64,000 nucleotides of DNA from Escallonia rubra (Eukaryota; Streptophyta; Magnoliopsida; Escalloniales; Escalloniaceae). Made by a program: the position numbers and the translations under genes. The notes beneath the pieces were generated by a model. The model saw only the letters and a list, made by a program, of their open reading frames with translations, did not search any database and had not been told where the DNA came from. This document shows positions 24,055 to 35,674 of the stretch, one piece after another. How positions within the stretch are numbered: the first letter of the stretch is position 1; every line of letters begins with the position of its first letter. The DNA lies in assembly GCA_033065855.1 (NCBI GenBank), contig JAVXUO010000171.1:544981-608980 (forward strand), read 5' to 3'.

Positions 24055-24690
24055 TAACTATTTTGCAAGCCTCGTATGAATAGATCAGGGGATCTGGGCA
24101 GCAGTCCGAACAGCCATCAGTGTCTACAAGTACGTGTACGAGTACCAGGGGACTGAAACGGTGGCTAGATACAACGGGGGTCGTCAATGGGCCAAAAGCA
24201 CACGTACACGGCCTGCCCAGCACGACTGCACGTGTCGTGCTAGGAGCATTCCCACTCCCTGCTGCCTCTCCACAGATGCAGACACCGACCGCGAAGCGAG
24301 ATTTACATGAGGACGATATCTGCCGAATTGCTGATAAAATATTCCGGATGATCATCTGGTACAAAATAATTATTTTATGAAGTCAATATATATATGAACT
24401 AAACACAACTTACAATTACTATCGATATTAATACGTCTGTTCCTTTACTTATAGGGCACTGTTGCTGGACATACCGAGCCGGATCTGGATGACAGTACTC
24501 CCGTGGACGAGGACGATCGGCAGGATCAGATCCTAGTCTCGCTGACCCCTGAGCCCTCTCGTGCCCTCCTGGACTTGTGCGGATCCCCTCCCCTATTTGT
24601 ATCCCCCTCATGTGCCCTCCTGGACTTGTGCTCCCCTCCCCTACTCAATTTGTATCATGCTCCCGTGCCCTCCTCAACTCTGTATACATT
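24055..24690 (+). pseudogene. Detached 3' fragment of a CACTA TNPA-like gene
   Basis: Homologous to 13474-13930 of CACTA A: SEQPSVSTSTCTSTRGLKRW, LDTTGVVNGPK, GLPSTTARVVLGAFPLPAAS against the corresponding residues there. An extra intron-like stretch (about 24358-24454, ending TTATAG) separates it from a second homologous part (GHTEPDLDD; LTPEPSRALLDLCGSPP). No CACTA ends or subterminal repeats lie nearby, so it is a remnant of another copy. It contains stops. Confidence 0.75.
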
Positions 24691-24697
24691 TTATTTT

Positions 24698-25533
24698 GGG
24701 CTAATTACACATATATCCCTGAGGTTAGGGTATAATTACAGTCAAGGACATTAAGTTTCAAAATGTAGCATACCGTGACTAAAACCTTTGAAAATGTAAC
24801 AACCGTATCCATCTGTTAGGGTTCCGTTAAAAAATTATACTTTTTGGCTTATGTCATCATTACGTATTTTTAAAATAACAATAATGCCCTTATACTGTAT
24901 ATACCGAATAATTTTTAAAGTCTTTCTTTTTCTTTTTTTTAAGAAAATTAAGAATGACCCCACATCATATGCCCTTATACATGTAATTGTCTCCTGATTT
25001 CAAAATTTAGGGTTTATTAGAGCTCTAATTTTCAAATTAGGGTTTCAAAACCCTAATTTGAAAATTAGGGTACCAAAACCTTAATTTGAAAATTAATCCA
25101 CAGTGAAACTGAAATCACCGCCGGCAGTCCACCCCCCCGTCGTCGGCAGCCTCCCTCGCCCCACCATGCCGGCAGTCTCTCCCCACACCACTCCACCACG
25201 TCGGCAGCGTCTCCCCGCACCACCCCACGCCGGGAAGCCCGTCCCACACCCACATTGCTGGCAGCTCTCTCTCTCTAAAACCCTATTTCAGACACATTAT
25301 CACGCCTCCCCCCTACCCCAATATCGTCCAAGTTTCAATTCAATTCCATGACCAGCACTGTATTACCACCGATCTCGCCGCCACCACCGGCAGCGGCATC
25401 GCCGTGGCTGGGTTGGCCGTGATCTCGCCGATCTCGTACTCTACGTCGCGGTGGGGAGTGGGAGGGCGCAACATCGGCGGGGTGGAAGGAATGCGGTAGC
25501 AGCGGTGGGGTGGGGGAAGGAGTGGTGTGTGTG

Positions 25534-25580
<47 letters not shown>

Positions 25581-25698
25581 TAAGATAATGGCATTTGAAT
25601 AAATAGATTTGTAACTTGAGGGTAATTAAGTCATTTTATTGAAACCGTTAGGGTTTTTAAGATTCCGTCTGGTCAACAGATATAAGTGTAATTTGTCC
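24698..25698. mobile_element. MULE-like non-autonomous element C
   Basis: Left end GGGCTAATTACACATATATC, right end (reverse complement) GGACAAATTACACTTATATC. The same terminal sequence, including ATTACAGTCAAGGACATTAA, ends the element at 27992-29188. The interior has a GC-rich part (25110-25510) and a (GA)n run. No matching 9-bp flanks, so the duplication is worn or the edges are off by some bases. Confidence 0.6.
25540..25577. repeat. (GA)n microsatellite
   Basis: About 19 perfect GA units within element C. Confidence 0.95.
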
Positions 25699-25779
25699 AA
25701 ACTATTGTCATTGCCTAGTTGCAACTACATGGGCCACGTCACACCATCTTTCTCATATTATTCTCACGACTGACTCAAA

Positions 25780-26180
25780 ATTTCTACTATCTCAGCTAAC
25801 AAATACTGAAGATGTCCCGGATACAGTGGCACCTATTATGTTAGACTTTTGTCAGTTGGCCATCGGTTTGCACCAGTATAGTGTTGGAAAGGCCAGACGC
25901 TTGCAGCTTAAGGAGGCGAGATCACTAGCAGCTTTTGCTTGTCATGACCGAATTGCCGTTTATCAGGATTGGGTTAATGATTTATGCTGTAATTGATCTT
26001 ATTCTCCTATCCTCTTTTGCTGTTGTAGGGTTGTAAGCTCTTTGACCTTTTATTCTGTATTTTGGTTGTTTTTATTTACATGACATCCATAGTCATGGCT
26101 TATTATGTATAGCCAAAATGGCTAATCTATAAACTCTATTTACCTTCAATGCAATTCTCCTTTCTATAAAAAAAAAAAAC
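25780..26180 (+). mobile_element. Possible LINE-like 3' end with poly(A)
   Basis: A short open stretch (residues such as LKEARSLAAFACHDRIAVYQ, ending at a TAA near 25996) is followed by a T-rich 3' tail and an A run (26168-26179). The layout resembles the 5'-truncated 3' end of a plant LINE, but no endonuclease or reverse transcriptase is present, so a retrocopy of a transcript is equally possible. Confidence 0.3.
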
Positions 26181-26181
26181 T

Positions 26182-27825
26182 ATTTTTCTGACTCAAACTA
26201 GTCCAAAAATAGATAGAATTTAACGGCCACTAAGTTTTGCCAAGGACAAATATGTCGATTTCTCAAAAAAATTAAATAAAAAGAAAAACACATATGAAAT
26301 ACACATGGCATTAGCACAACCATGTGATTTTCTTATCTTGATAGATATCTTGGTTTAATAACAAAATGAGCAACAAGAAAAAACTTATTTTGATTTTCTC
26401 TAATCATTTACGACCATCATCTTGTCCATAACACATTAAAAACCCATCAAGCTCCAGATCTGTACTAAATGATGGATGAGGCTCTTTAGAACTACGCAAA
26501 TGGTGCCATCCACCACTATTCAACTAAACAACAGATCAAACTTCCTACCCAGCCCCAAATTAAATGATAAAACAACGTGAAAAAATTATGGTCAAATAAA
26601 AAAATTATATGTCAAGATTTAATATTCTCTAGTATCTAGAACCAGGTTTGGACGGAGAAAGTTGTGGTGGCAGTGAAAGGTTAAAGAAGCCGATGGTGGC
26701 GGCTGTTGTGATGTGGTAGCGGTGGCAGTCGTTGTCATGTGGAGGCGGTCGTGGGGGCTTGATGGTTGTGGCATAGGGTGGATGGACGATCGACGAGGTG
26801 GGTAATGGTGGTCGTTGGTGGGGCAATCTGGGATGGAGGTTTTGGTGGTGGTGAGTTCGATGGTTAGACAAGGGAAAAGGGCAGTGGTGGCATTGTCGAC
26901 TGTGTGGAGTGATATCTTGGTAATATGCAATAATGCTTTGATTGTGAATAATCACCGTCCTTAAGAAAACATGCCCCCACTATGATTGCTATTGGGTTAA
27001 TGGCAGATTCCTCCAGGATAACAAAGCCAAACGAAATTCTGACCAGCAACATTAGAATTTTCCTATGAACACGTTTTAAAAGAATATGTTTTTTATTATT
27101 TAAAATTGAAGTATATGTAGATATTAATAATATCTGAATGGATACAACCCTTGGCATCAAGGGACACAACTATTTGAGCACTAATCGCAATTAACTACTA
27201 ATTGCAGTTAACTGCTAAATAAAAAATAAAATTAATTAAAATACATTAATTAATTTCAACAAAGACCAAGTGCCCATCTTTTGACCATTTAATATTGTTT
27301 TATTTCAAGCCCAAATCAAGGTCAAACCAAGGAAATTTTCAAATTTCCCTCCAACTCTTCCCACTTCCAAAGTTAATTGATTTGTTGAGTAAAGTCTTAC
27401 AAAGGCTTTGCATCCTTCTTAATTTTTCAACATGGGACAACAAACACACCTTTTCACTAACTATTCCAACATGATCATGGGTTGGACCCTCGTCAGCGTT
27501 GAGGAAAGGTGGTGGGTCCGGCACTCATTGGCTTTGGGGAGTTGTGGTGGTCGATGGCAGTTGTTATGATGGTATGAATGGTTTGGTGGTAGAGGTGGTG
27601 TGGTGGTGGTCGAGTAATGGCGATAGAAGAAGAAAAGCAGGGGAAGGAATGATGGGGAGAAGAATCGTGGAAAGTGAAGAGAGAGAATGCTTTGGGAAGA
27701 TGCCATGTGTCTTTAGAATGATGTCGATGTGTCTAGGCCTATTTTTTTTTATCAATGACGGTGTTATCCTTTGACTTTTTGACGCCAATAAGCCATTGGA
27801 CTAGCTTGGGTCAAAAAAATAGTTC
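26182..27825. mobile_element. Possible inverted-repeat element E
   Basis: CTATTTTTCTGACTCAAACT at 26181 recurs inverted near 27800-27825 (CTATTTTTTTGACCCAAGCT, both followed by AGTCCAA). The interior holds two GGTGG-rich stretches (26640-26900, 27510-27680). The similarity fades beyond about 28 bases and no target duplication was seen, so this may be chance or a worn element. Confidence 0.35.
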
Positions 27826-27991
27826 AAGTTACTGATTTAGTATCTTTTAGATGTTGGGTTCTTAAACTGTATTTCACTGATATTTAAAAGCATTGATTTG
27901 GCTTTAGCTCTCTCCAAAAAAATTAATCGCTCGAGACATTGTGACATAAAAAGAAAAAGGTTAATGACGAATAAGTAGTCACTAATATTAT

Positions 27992-29188
27992 GGTTAGTTA
28001 CAAATATTTTCCTGCGGTTAGCGTAAAATTACAAGCGTGTCTACTAATTTGGACAAATAGCACTGGTGTCCTTTGACCAAACAGAATCTTAAAATACATA
28101 ACGGTTTTAACAAAATAACTCAGTTGCCCTTAAGTTTGGAAGGTTATTTTTTTTTTTTCAAATGTCATCCCTTCATCAGCCCTTTTCCATGTAAAGAACC
28201 CACCACCACAGCTCCACACCTAATAGCGTCGCAACACACACCGCCCACTAGCCGCCGCCTCTATACAATGGCCCCTCCAAAATCAGACCTAAAATAGCAA
28301 GGCAAACAGCCCATTCGCTTATACCGCCACCTCTGAAGCCACACTAGCGACGGTCAAACAAGAACCACAACACCTTGACCACCACCCCGTCACCACAATC
28401 TCCCTGTAACCACCACCAACTAGATCGCATGTTCAGTCCCGCATCACGCTACTGCCGGTACCTCTGCATGATTGCCTCACATCACATCTCTATTCACACT
28501 GCCATTGATCACCCATCACCGGTCACCCACATTGATCATTTGAAAATAACGTCGGTGTAAATCCAAATCCACATCAACCATGCATCCCAATCCCCAATCA
28601 CCTAATCCACAAATTCAGAATACAAATCCGCTAACTTCAACTTCTATATCAAACCATCCTAATCCCCAAGACCACCACATCATCCACCCACCACCACCGC
28701 GTCAATCACCCATCATTACTATCCACCCACCGCTGCATCAACCACCCATCAAAACCAACATAGAAACCCATAATAAACAGCTGTTATCCTCCTAAAACAT
28801 ACATTAACCCAACGCCAACTCCGTTGCCACATCACAAACCAACAGACCAGTCGTTGCCGCTATATTTCTGCACCCCTTTAAATCATAAAAACCACCACAC
28901 AGCCCCCAAAAGAAATACTTGATAACAAGCAATAGTTTTTACTCTGCGGGGGTGGTGGCCGCGAGAATGGAGGAGAGGGGGAGGAGAGACATAAGAGAGA
29001 AAAAAATAGTTAAATTCCAATTTGTTTTATTCATTGTATTCTAAAGATACGTATTGATGACATCAATGATAGATAGAAATGGCTGATACATTTTTAAAGT
29101 TGTTGGTTACAGTGTCTTACAGCTTGAAATTTAATGTACTTGACTGTAATTTAACCCGAACCTCAAAGTCATGGGTGTAATTATCCCC
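27992..29188. mobile_element. MULE-like non-autonomous element D
   Basis: Perfect 9-bp flanking duplication TAATATTAT (27983-27991 and 29189-29197), the Mutator hallmark. Ends are inverted relatives: GGTTAGTTACAAATATTTTC and GGGGATAATTACACCCATGA. The interior (28190-28960) is rich in CACCACC-type sequence with short open frames but no recognisable domain; no transposase. Confidence 0.8.
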
Positions 29189-29197
29189 TAATATTAT

Positions 29198-30603
29198 TAA
29201 GCAAGTTAAAAGTTTGGCCAAAACCTTGTTGCTAAGCTTTGCATCATTTAAATATTTAGAAATGCTTGCGGACGATCTTATAATTTTCAACACCTTCTTT
29301 CGACTAAAAGATGCACTAGCAAGAAAAATGTTTTTTTTAGAAGAGTGGCTAAATCAGACTTTCCTGGTGAAGACATATAAAGAACCAACCCCCCCCCCCC
29401 CCCGGTGAGATGTTCATAGAAACATATCTAGATTGCAAGAAAAATGTGTACTATTTGGGGAAAATTTTCATAGAAGAAAACATAACATAGCGATGGCACC
29501 ACACAACGGAATATGTTGGAAGAGTTGCAAGAAATAGGCAAGAACAACTCTTAAAAAATGAAGCAAAATTAGCTGGCTGAGGAGCAGATTAGGCCGGTCT
29601 CTTAAGCTTATTTAGGCCCTTCGGATTACTATCGTTGCAGCAAAGTTATCGACACATCGCTTCCGGGATACAACAGCCCAGCTTTCACTGTTACTTCACG
29701 CGTACTTTGCACAAACGAATGAAGCAAAAGCTTCACTTGATACTTTACTACAATGCCCACAAGTCTAAGTGTGTAGAAAATCAGAAGAAAAGACTAAAGC
29801 TTAAGTTGTGTGTAAAAAGAGTGTGGAAGAAGACTCCTTTTATAGGTGAGGTAGAGTTTTAAGGATTAATGCAAAAATAGCTATTGGATATCTATTAGAA
29901 AGGATTAGTTTTGAAACTTATTTAAACAAAAATCCTATAGTAAAGAATTTGACTGTTGGTGTAATATAAAAAATGACTGTTGGTAATAAAATATGTAATT
30001 AGTGAGAATAAAAGTGTGCATTAACATAGATAGCCCAATAGCTATATCTCAGAGTATAAATAGCATGCTATAGTCCCATGTCAATTTTGAGGCGAGGTCA
30101 GAATGCTTTCACAATGCATTGGCAAATTTCAGAAACTCGTCGTATCTCCCTCACTTGTCATTCCTCCTTGCGCGCGCGAGTCTTAAACTCAAACACATCT
30201 TACTAGATTGCCAGTGAGTGTCTCTTATATACTCTTTAAAGTTATTTACAATGACCAATGTGGGACAAGTATCTTTCAAGTTTAAGTATGTAAGAAAATC
30301 TCAATTTTTTACTTACAGGCAATGTGGGGTCAAAACTCTAATGTATTCTCAAAATCATTCTTGAAAAGAAAAAGAATTTTTTTTGTTAAAATACTCTAAC
30401 GGGAGACATGGGAATTGAACTTGGACGCTAACTCGTAGTCCATTCATAAGTCACATGAGAGTAATGTTAGGAAATTAATTCTAATCCACCACAGTTTGTG
30501 GACCTGTTACTTATCCACAGTCTAATGTTCTCAAGTACTTTTGAAAGCTTCATCAAGCTTAGTTTTTTGTCACTAAAAGCCTTAATAAATTGACACATTG
30601 TAA
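29198..30603. other. No gene seen; poly(C) run
   Basis: AT-rich with short chance frames only. A 15-base C run lies at 29389-29403. An ACCAATGTGGGAC stretch near 30251 resembles the motif in the LTRs at 43300 and 47755 but is isolated. Confidence 0.5.
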
Positions 30604-30928
30604 TCTATACTATTATCAAAAGAGATATATCCCTTCGTAATAACCTAACTTCATATATAAAAAATTAATCAAGTTTATCAAAGGAAGTTTCTCAATATTT
30701 AATAAACAATCGCTCTACTTCACTGCAATTAAAACTTCTTCTTATCTCTATTAGCTAGGACAAATTTCTCATAATACCCTGTACTTAAGGGTCCAGTGCA
30801 CTCAGCACTGAACTTTGATTTTTCGTACCCAGCACCAAAATGACGATTAAACTCGTGTTTGACTGCGCGATGGTTAGTCTTTTAGAAGCAAAACAGCCAC
30901 TTCACTTATTATGTCAAACATGGCACCC

Positions 30929-30949
30929 GGGGGGGGGGGGGGGGGGGGG
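30929..30949. repeat. 21-base poly(G) run
   Basis: Uninterrupted G run, flanked on both sides by ATGGCACCC-like sequence. The exact length is likely to be unreliable in any assembly. Confidence 0.9.
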
Positions 30950-31851
30950 CATGGCACCCCTCAAGATTTTTTGAACTCCTCTTTTAGTTTGTGGGATAAT
31001 GAATAAATATATTTAAAATATATAAAATATTTCTAAAAATGTCACATATAATAGCATTAATTTATTAAAATTTTATTTTGTCGTGTTTTTTACTCTTTGT
31101 ACCTTGTCTTTGTCTTTTTCATTGTCATTTTCTTGCACTATTCTATATTCTAAATCTCCATATTACAAAAGGACAAGAATATATTAAGGTTAATTATTTC
31201 TATTACTTTAAATTCTTCTAATTTGGTAACTTATACGTGATTAAAGTAGTCATACAATTGATAATCATATTAGTAATATATCTATGGAGTAAGAGTTAAG
31301 TTTTTTTAATGCAAAAGTGGTAATTTATTATTGACCAACCTTAACAAGTTAAATAAATCACTATTCATAGCAAATATATATTATTAGTAGTCAAATTGAG
31401 CAATCTATTTTGTATTTAACGTACTTTATAGTGACGCTTTTATAATGTGTTTTTGATTATTCATATTTTATATGAACTTGAACCTTTTGAATTCTTTTAT
31501 GTTAGTCACAGTTTTTTTTCTTCTTTTTTGGCACCCCCGATTAAACTTTCTGGATCCGCCCCTGATGGCACCTGTGTTGCGTCTACATGGCATCTACTTG
31601 AATTTGCAATTTAATACCAAAAAAAAAACTCTTTTTACCTTCCACCCGAATATTCAACCGCCAAAATTTTTACTCAATTTCTTCTTCCCCCCTTGGGTCT
31701 CTATTTTCATGGTTAACTCATTTCTTTTTGTTATTTTTGTAGATTAGGTTTACATTTATTTTTTGTTAATTGCCCATTCACTGCATGTGCTGATAATGCT
31801 AGAACACAACTGTTCAAACTGTACATAATTTCAAGAGATAGATATAATGCG

Positions 31852-32563
31852 TAGAGATGAGCGTCAAACCATTCAAACTAATCTGAACTGTTCAAACCGA
31901 ACAAATTCAATCCAAATCGTCCAAAAATTTTAATGATTCGGTTTCACATTCTTCAAACTGACCTCGGTTCGGTTTGATTCTTGTTCATGGTTCACTTTTT
32001 TAAAACCGTTCACAAATCGAACCAAACTGACGTATGATATACTAATTTATTTTTAGTGACATTCATTGATAATTTTCACATTCATGGTACTAAGCAAATC
32101 TAAACAAAAAAAAAAAAAAATCTTGAATGTTAACAGAAAAGAAAAATAATAAAAACAGTTATAAGACAAAAGTCTAATGATCAATATGTCTTGCATATTT
32201 ATTCATTCTTTTTTGTACATCAATGACAAAGGCATACGTGAGTTTTCAATGTAACATTGTTCAAACTTAAATCGTATGTTAGTACGAGCACTTAGGTATT
32301 GAATGTAATAAGGTTAAGTGCAATTTAGAAAAGAACTATAACTTCAATTTTGAATAACATTTTGAACCAATAGTAAGTTTAGAGAGGGACAACTTTTTGA
32401 AATGGTCACAAACCGATCTAAATCGACCAAACCGAACCATTTAAACTGAACCATCCAAAACAGTGGTGTTTGGTTCTATTCGGTTCGGTTCAAGATTTTC
32501 TAAACCGAGAGATAATAGTTTGATTTGCAGTTTGACCCCCAAACGGAACCGTGTTCACCCCTA
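31852..32563. mobile_element. hAT-like non-autonomous element
   Basis: Inverted ends TAGAGATGAGCGTC and TAGGGGTGAACACG, flanked by ATAATGCG (31844-31851) and ATAATGAG (32564-32571), an 8-bp duplication with one mismatch. The interior has repeated GGTTCGGTTC / AAACCGAAC sequence near both ends. No transposase. Confidence 0.75.
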
Positions 32564-32671
32564 ATAATGAGCCTCTTGCCACTTAAAGTTATGTGTTACA
32601 CCAATTTTTGGGTTGAATTTACGAGGAATACAATCAGACACACAAGCATCAAATTTTAAAAGAACAAACTG

Positions 32672-32893
32672 TGACTCCTACTCGGGTTGTAGTAATCTTC
32701 CTTCAACCCCGTATATAGTGACAATTAATAGTCGTTAAATATTTTTAGTGATTTTTCTAACACTCTCAACGACAATTATTTGCAGCACTTTTTTAGCGTC
32801 ACTAAATAAAAGTCACTAAAAATATTTAGAAACGATTGATTGTCGCTATATAGCGGGTAGGAAGAAGATTCCTCCAACCGGGGTAGCAGCCAA
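32672..32893. mobile_element. Palindromic MITE, copy 1
   Basis: Left arm ACTCGGGTTGTAGTAATCTT, ACCCCGTATATAGTGACAAT pairs with the inverted right arm CCCCGGTTGGAGGAATCTTC, ACCCGCTATATAGCGACAAT over about 80 bases. A relative lies at 39553-39784. The inner sequence carries GTCGTTAAAT / GTCACTAAA, similar to the CACTA subterminal motif. Confidence 0.75.
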
Positions 32894-32997
32894 ATTTTTT
32901 TCATTTTAAAAAAAAAGGACTATAAGGAATAACTCTAAATCATTTTCGCTGATTAGAACTTATGAACATATTCCATTAGTATTTGAAGAAAATATGA

Positions 32998-33395
32998 TTT
33001 GGTGTAACACCTCTTTGGTGTTACATAACTACCAACTTAGCATGATGACACCTTGCATAACAAGAAAATAATTAAAAAATAAAAAGTTAAATAGTAAATA
33101 ACCACTTTAAGGCCATGATTGATTTTCACATATTCAGAGAATCATATATAGTACTTGATTTTTTAACAAATTTTAATTTAATAATTTTATTTTTGCTCTA
33201 CATAATTTAAAATTCATTAAAAAGTATAGGCAAATCTATATTCTAAAGGTCAAACTTGATATTATAAAAATATTATAATACTAAGTTCGTGATTGCACAC
33301 GCATTGCGTGTACTACGATAACTCGTTTATCTTAATGCCAAGTCTAAATTTTCGGAGTACGGAGTTGTGTAACACAACATATTATGTTACACAAA
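32998..33395. mobile_element. MITE with GTGTAACAC inverted ends
   Basis: Left end TTTGGTGTAACACCTCTTTG and inverted right end TTTGTGTAACATAATATGTT, each also a small hairpin. About 400 bases, AT-rich, no coding. Target duplication not evident. Confidence 0.55.
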
Positions 33396-35311
33396 TGAAA
33401 AGTTTTAGCTTTAGTATAAATTCGATATAAAAGCATATAGGAGTATAGATTTGCTGTAAAAAGTTTGTCAAATGGTAAACGTCATTAGATAGCTGAAACT
33501 TTGTAGGTATAGATTAGGAGGTACTAATTACGTGAAGCGAAAATTTCGTAAGCATTGAATGCTATAAGGTTCAACCGAGCCTCATTTGTTTTGACAACAA
33601 CAAACATATGCAAATTGTGCCAAGTGTAGTCTTCTATTTTTTTTAATTAAAATAAAGGTTTTAATTTCTTGTTACATGGTCCCAAAGACAGTGTTCTTGT
33701 TACACATTACAAGTATCATCATCATTAAGAAACCTAACTCGATCGGTTGCAAAATCTCAGGAAAAGTTTACTAATGACTGCCTTACTTTCTTTATGATCT
33801 TATTTATGGTCCAAACCTAAAACATCGACAGCCTTTTAGATGAGAAAGAAACGAGCTTCCAGAATTGGCATTATACTTATACTGGTTGGTATAGGCATCT
33901 TACTAAAGTATAAACTACACTGCCCTTCCAGCCAGTACACCTTCCTTGGGACACGGACGGTTTAAGTATTTGAAGGAGTTTAGGTCCCTTTTGCACCTAA
34001 ATTAATTTGTTTTAGCCTTCAAAGACTTTAAGTCATAAATTAAGGTCTTAAGCCTCATTCTAAAGGAGGGGATTCATCATAAACCACTCTGATACTCTAT
34101 TAAAACTGCCTCTGATCCATAAACCCTAACTCCCAATCATAACCAACATTGGATTTGATTCCGATAGTACTTCGAATACATAGATAATCTGAACGTTGTT
34201 ATCATATCCAAATCCAATTTTATGCGTTGTTATGTATATTCTCTTGTTCGTCAAGTCGTCTTAGATTGTGATATGTTACTTGTGTTTTTATTTTTATTTT
34301 TATTTTAATAGCATGATAGTGAACTAACTAGACAATATATATGAGACAGTTAAGGTGCGATGTAATGCCTAATACCTCCTATAACACAACTTAATCCCGG
34401 AGTCCAAATTTAGGGTTTTATATCAGCATGCTAGATCAGCCAATTGGGTTTACAAATTCCACTTAGGTTTTTCTTGTATTTCACTATTTCCTGAAAAATT
34501 ATATGGGGATTATTGTTGGTGACTCTATGAGTGCACTGATGGTCATAAAGTGTTTTGGGTCATATTGGACACTGATTTTACAAAATCACTAACGCAAATG
34601 GCTAATTAACAAGTGAGTTTTAGGACACTCGTTAGCATGCCCCACACTCCTCTGCAGAAAAAGGTTAATACTTAAAACACTCCTTCATGAAATTTCACTA
34701 CTATATTGGAGTATGTCATTAACAAGGGTTATGATCTTCCGATGCATATGACCTATGTTATAACCACATCAACGACAAAAGTGTGTCTCTACTCTCTACA
34801 AGTGTTCTATTGCTAATTAAAATTCACGATGACAATCTTTTGCCGTTAAAATATATTACACGATGTTTTTCTGTCACAGTAAAAATGCTATCAGCAAAAG
34901 ATCCAGATCCTACTAACCATGTTGGGTAAGTGAATGACATTTTGTCGGACGATGGAGATTATTGTCTATTATCCCTACATCTCTATCAAAAATTTTCTTA
35001 CCAAAATGTTTAACATCAGTGCGTCACACTAGATTTTTGGATTAATGTTTGGGCTATCTGCAACAAGTCCCAGTCCAAAAATAGATTGGTAAAGAGCTGC
35101 AAGTTGTAACTTAGAGGCCCAACCCAAATACTAGCTAGTATTGCAAGTCTCCCCTAGATGAGGTCTCAGCCTAAACCAACCTATCGCACCTCAGACGGCT
35201 TCCTTGATGCCCTTTTGATCTAGGTAGGTTGCTCCACAAATTTGAAGCGCGCTTGGCACTCATTAATTTATTTTAATTAACATCTATGAGGAGTGCGATT
35301 AGCCCTCACAC

Positions 35312-35632
35312 TTCTTCTGATCCATTGCTCGCGCGCACAACTTTCGCTAAGTTGTCTGCACGATCTGGCATATTTTAAACTTTTTCGCTGTTTTATATAT
35401 ATATATATATTGTTCGCGTGGGTAATGGATCACCTTTTGCCCGCGCGATTTGGCGGTCCATGCGGCCCTATGGGAGGACCAGATTTCGCCGTTCGTTACA
35501 TTATGTAGCGGACGGCGAAAAACTGGCCATCTACGCCCGAGATTTGGACGGGATCTGGTCGTCCGAACTTCGCGCGTGAACGGCCAAATCGCACGAGCAA
35601 CTGCGTGCGCGTTGCCCGCGAGAGTAATGGAT
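35312..35632. repeat. GC-rich composite foldback
   Basis: TGATCCATTGCTCGCGCGCA at 35310 pairs with the inverted copy ending TAATGGATCAC at 35632. A third copy of the end (GGTAATGGATCAC) lies inside at 35421. Within it, TTCGCCGTTCGTTAC and GTAGCGGACGGCGAA (35484-35518) form a tight hairpin. Far richer in GC and CpG than its surroundings; short frames here are shadows. Confidence 0.65.
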
Positions 35633-35637
35633 CACGA

Positions 35638-35639
35638 CC

Positions 35640-35672
<33 letters not shown>

Positions 35673-35674
35673 GA
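35638..35674. repeat. (CA)n(TA)n microsatellite
   Basis: Runs of CA then TA directly after the GC-rich foldback. A second CA/TC-rich stretch is at 35868-35930. Confidence 0.9.

Noticed and set aside
24689-25707. A 9-bp target duplication for MULE-like element C
   Set aside because: The flanks TTTTATTTT and AAACTATTG do not match; the element is called from its shared ends only.
26619-26955. Two His/Pro-rich minus-strand frames of about 105 codons
   Set aside because: Products of GGTGG-type simple sequence; no start context, homology or splice signals.
33280-33330. Second Helitron 3' end (CACGCATTGCGTG hairpin)
   Set aside because: No CTRR-T follows at the right distance, and it lies inside a MITE with its own inverted ends.
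34770-34900. Possible MITE from loosely paired GACAATCTTTTG / CAGCAAAAGATC stretches
   Set aside because: The pairing is short and imperfect, with no definable ends or duplication.
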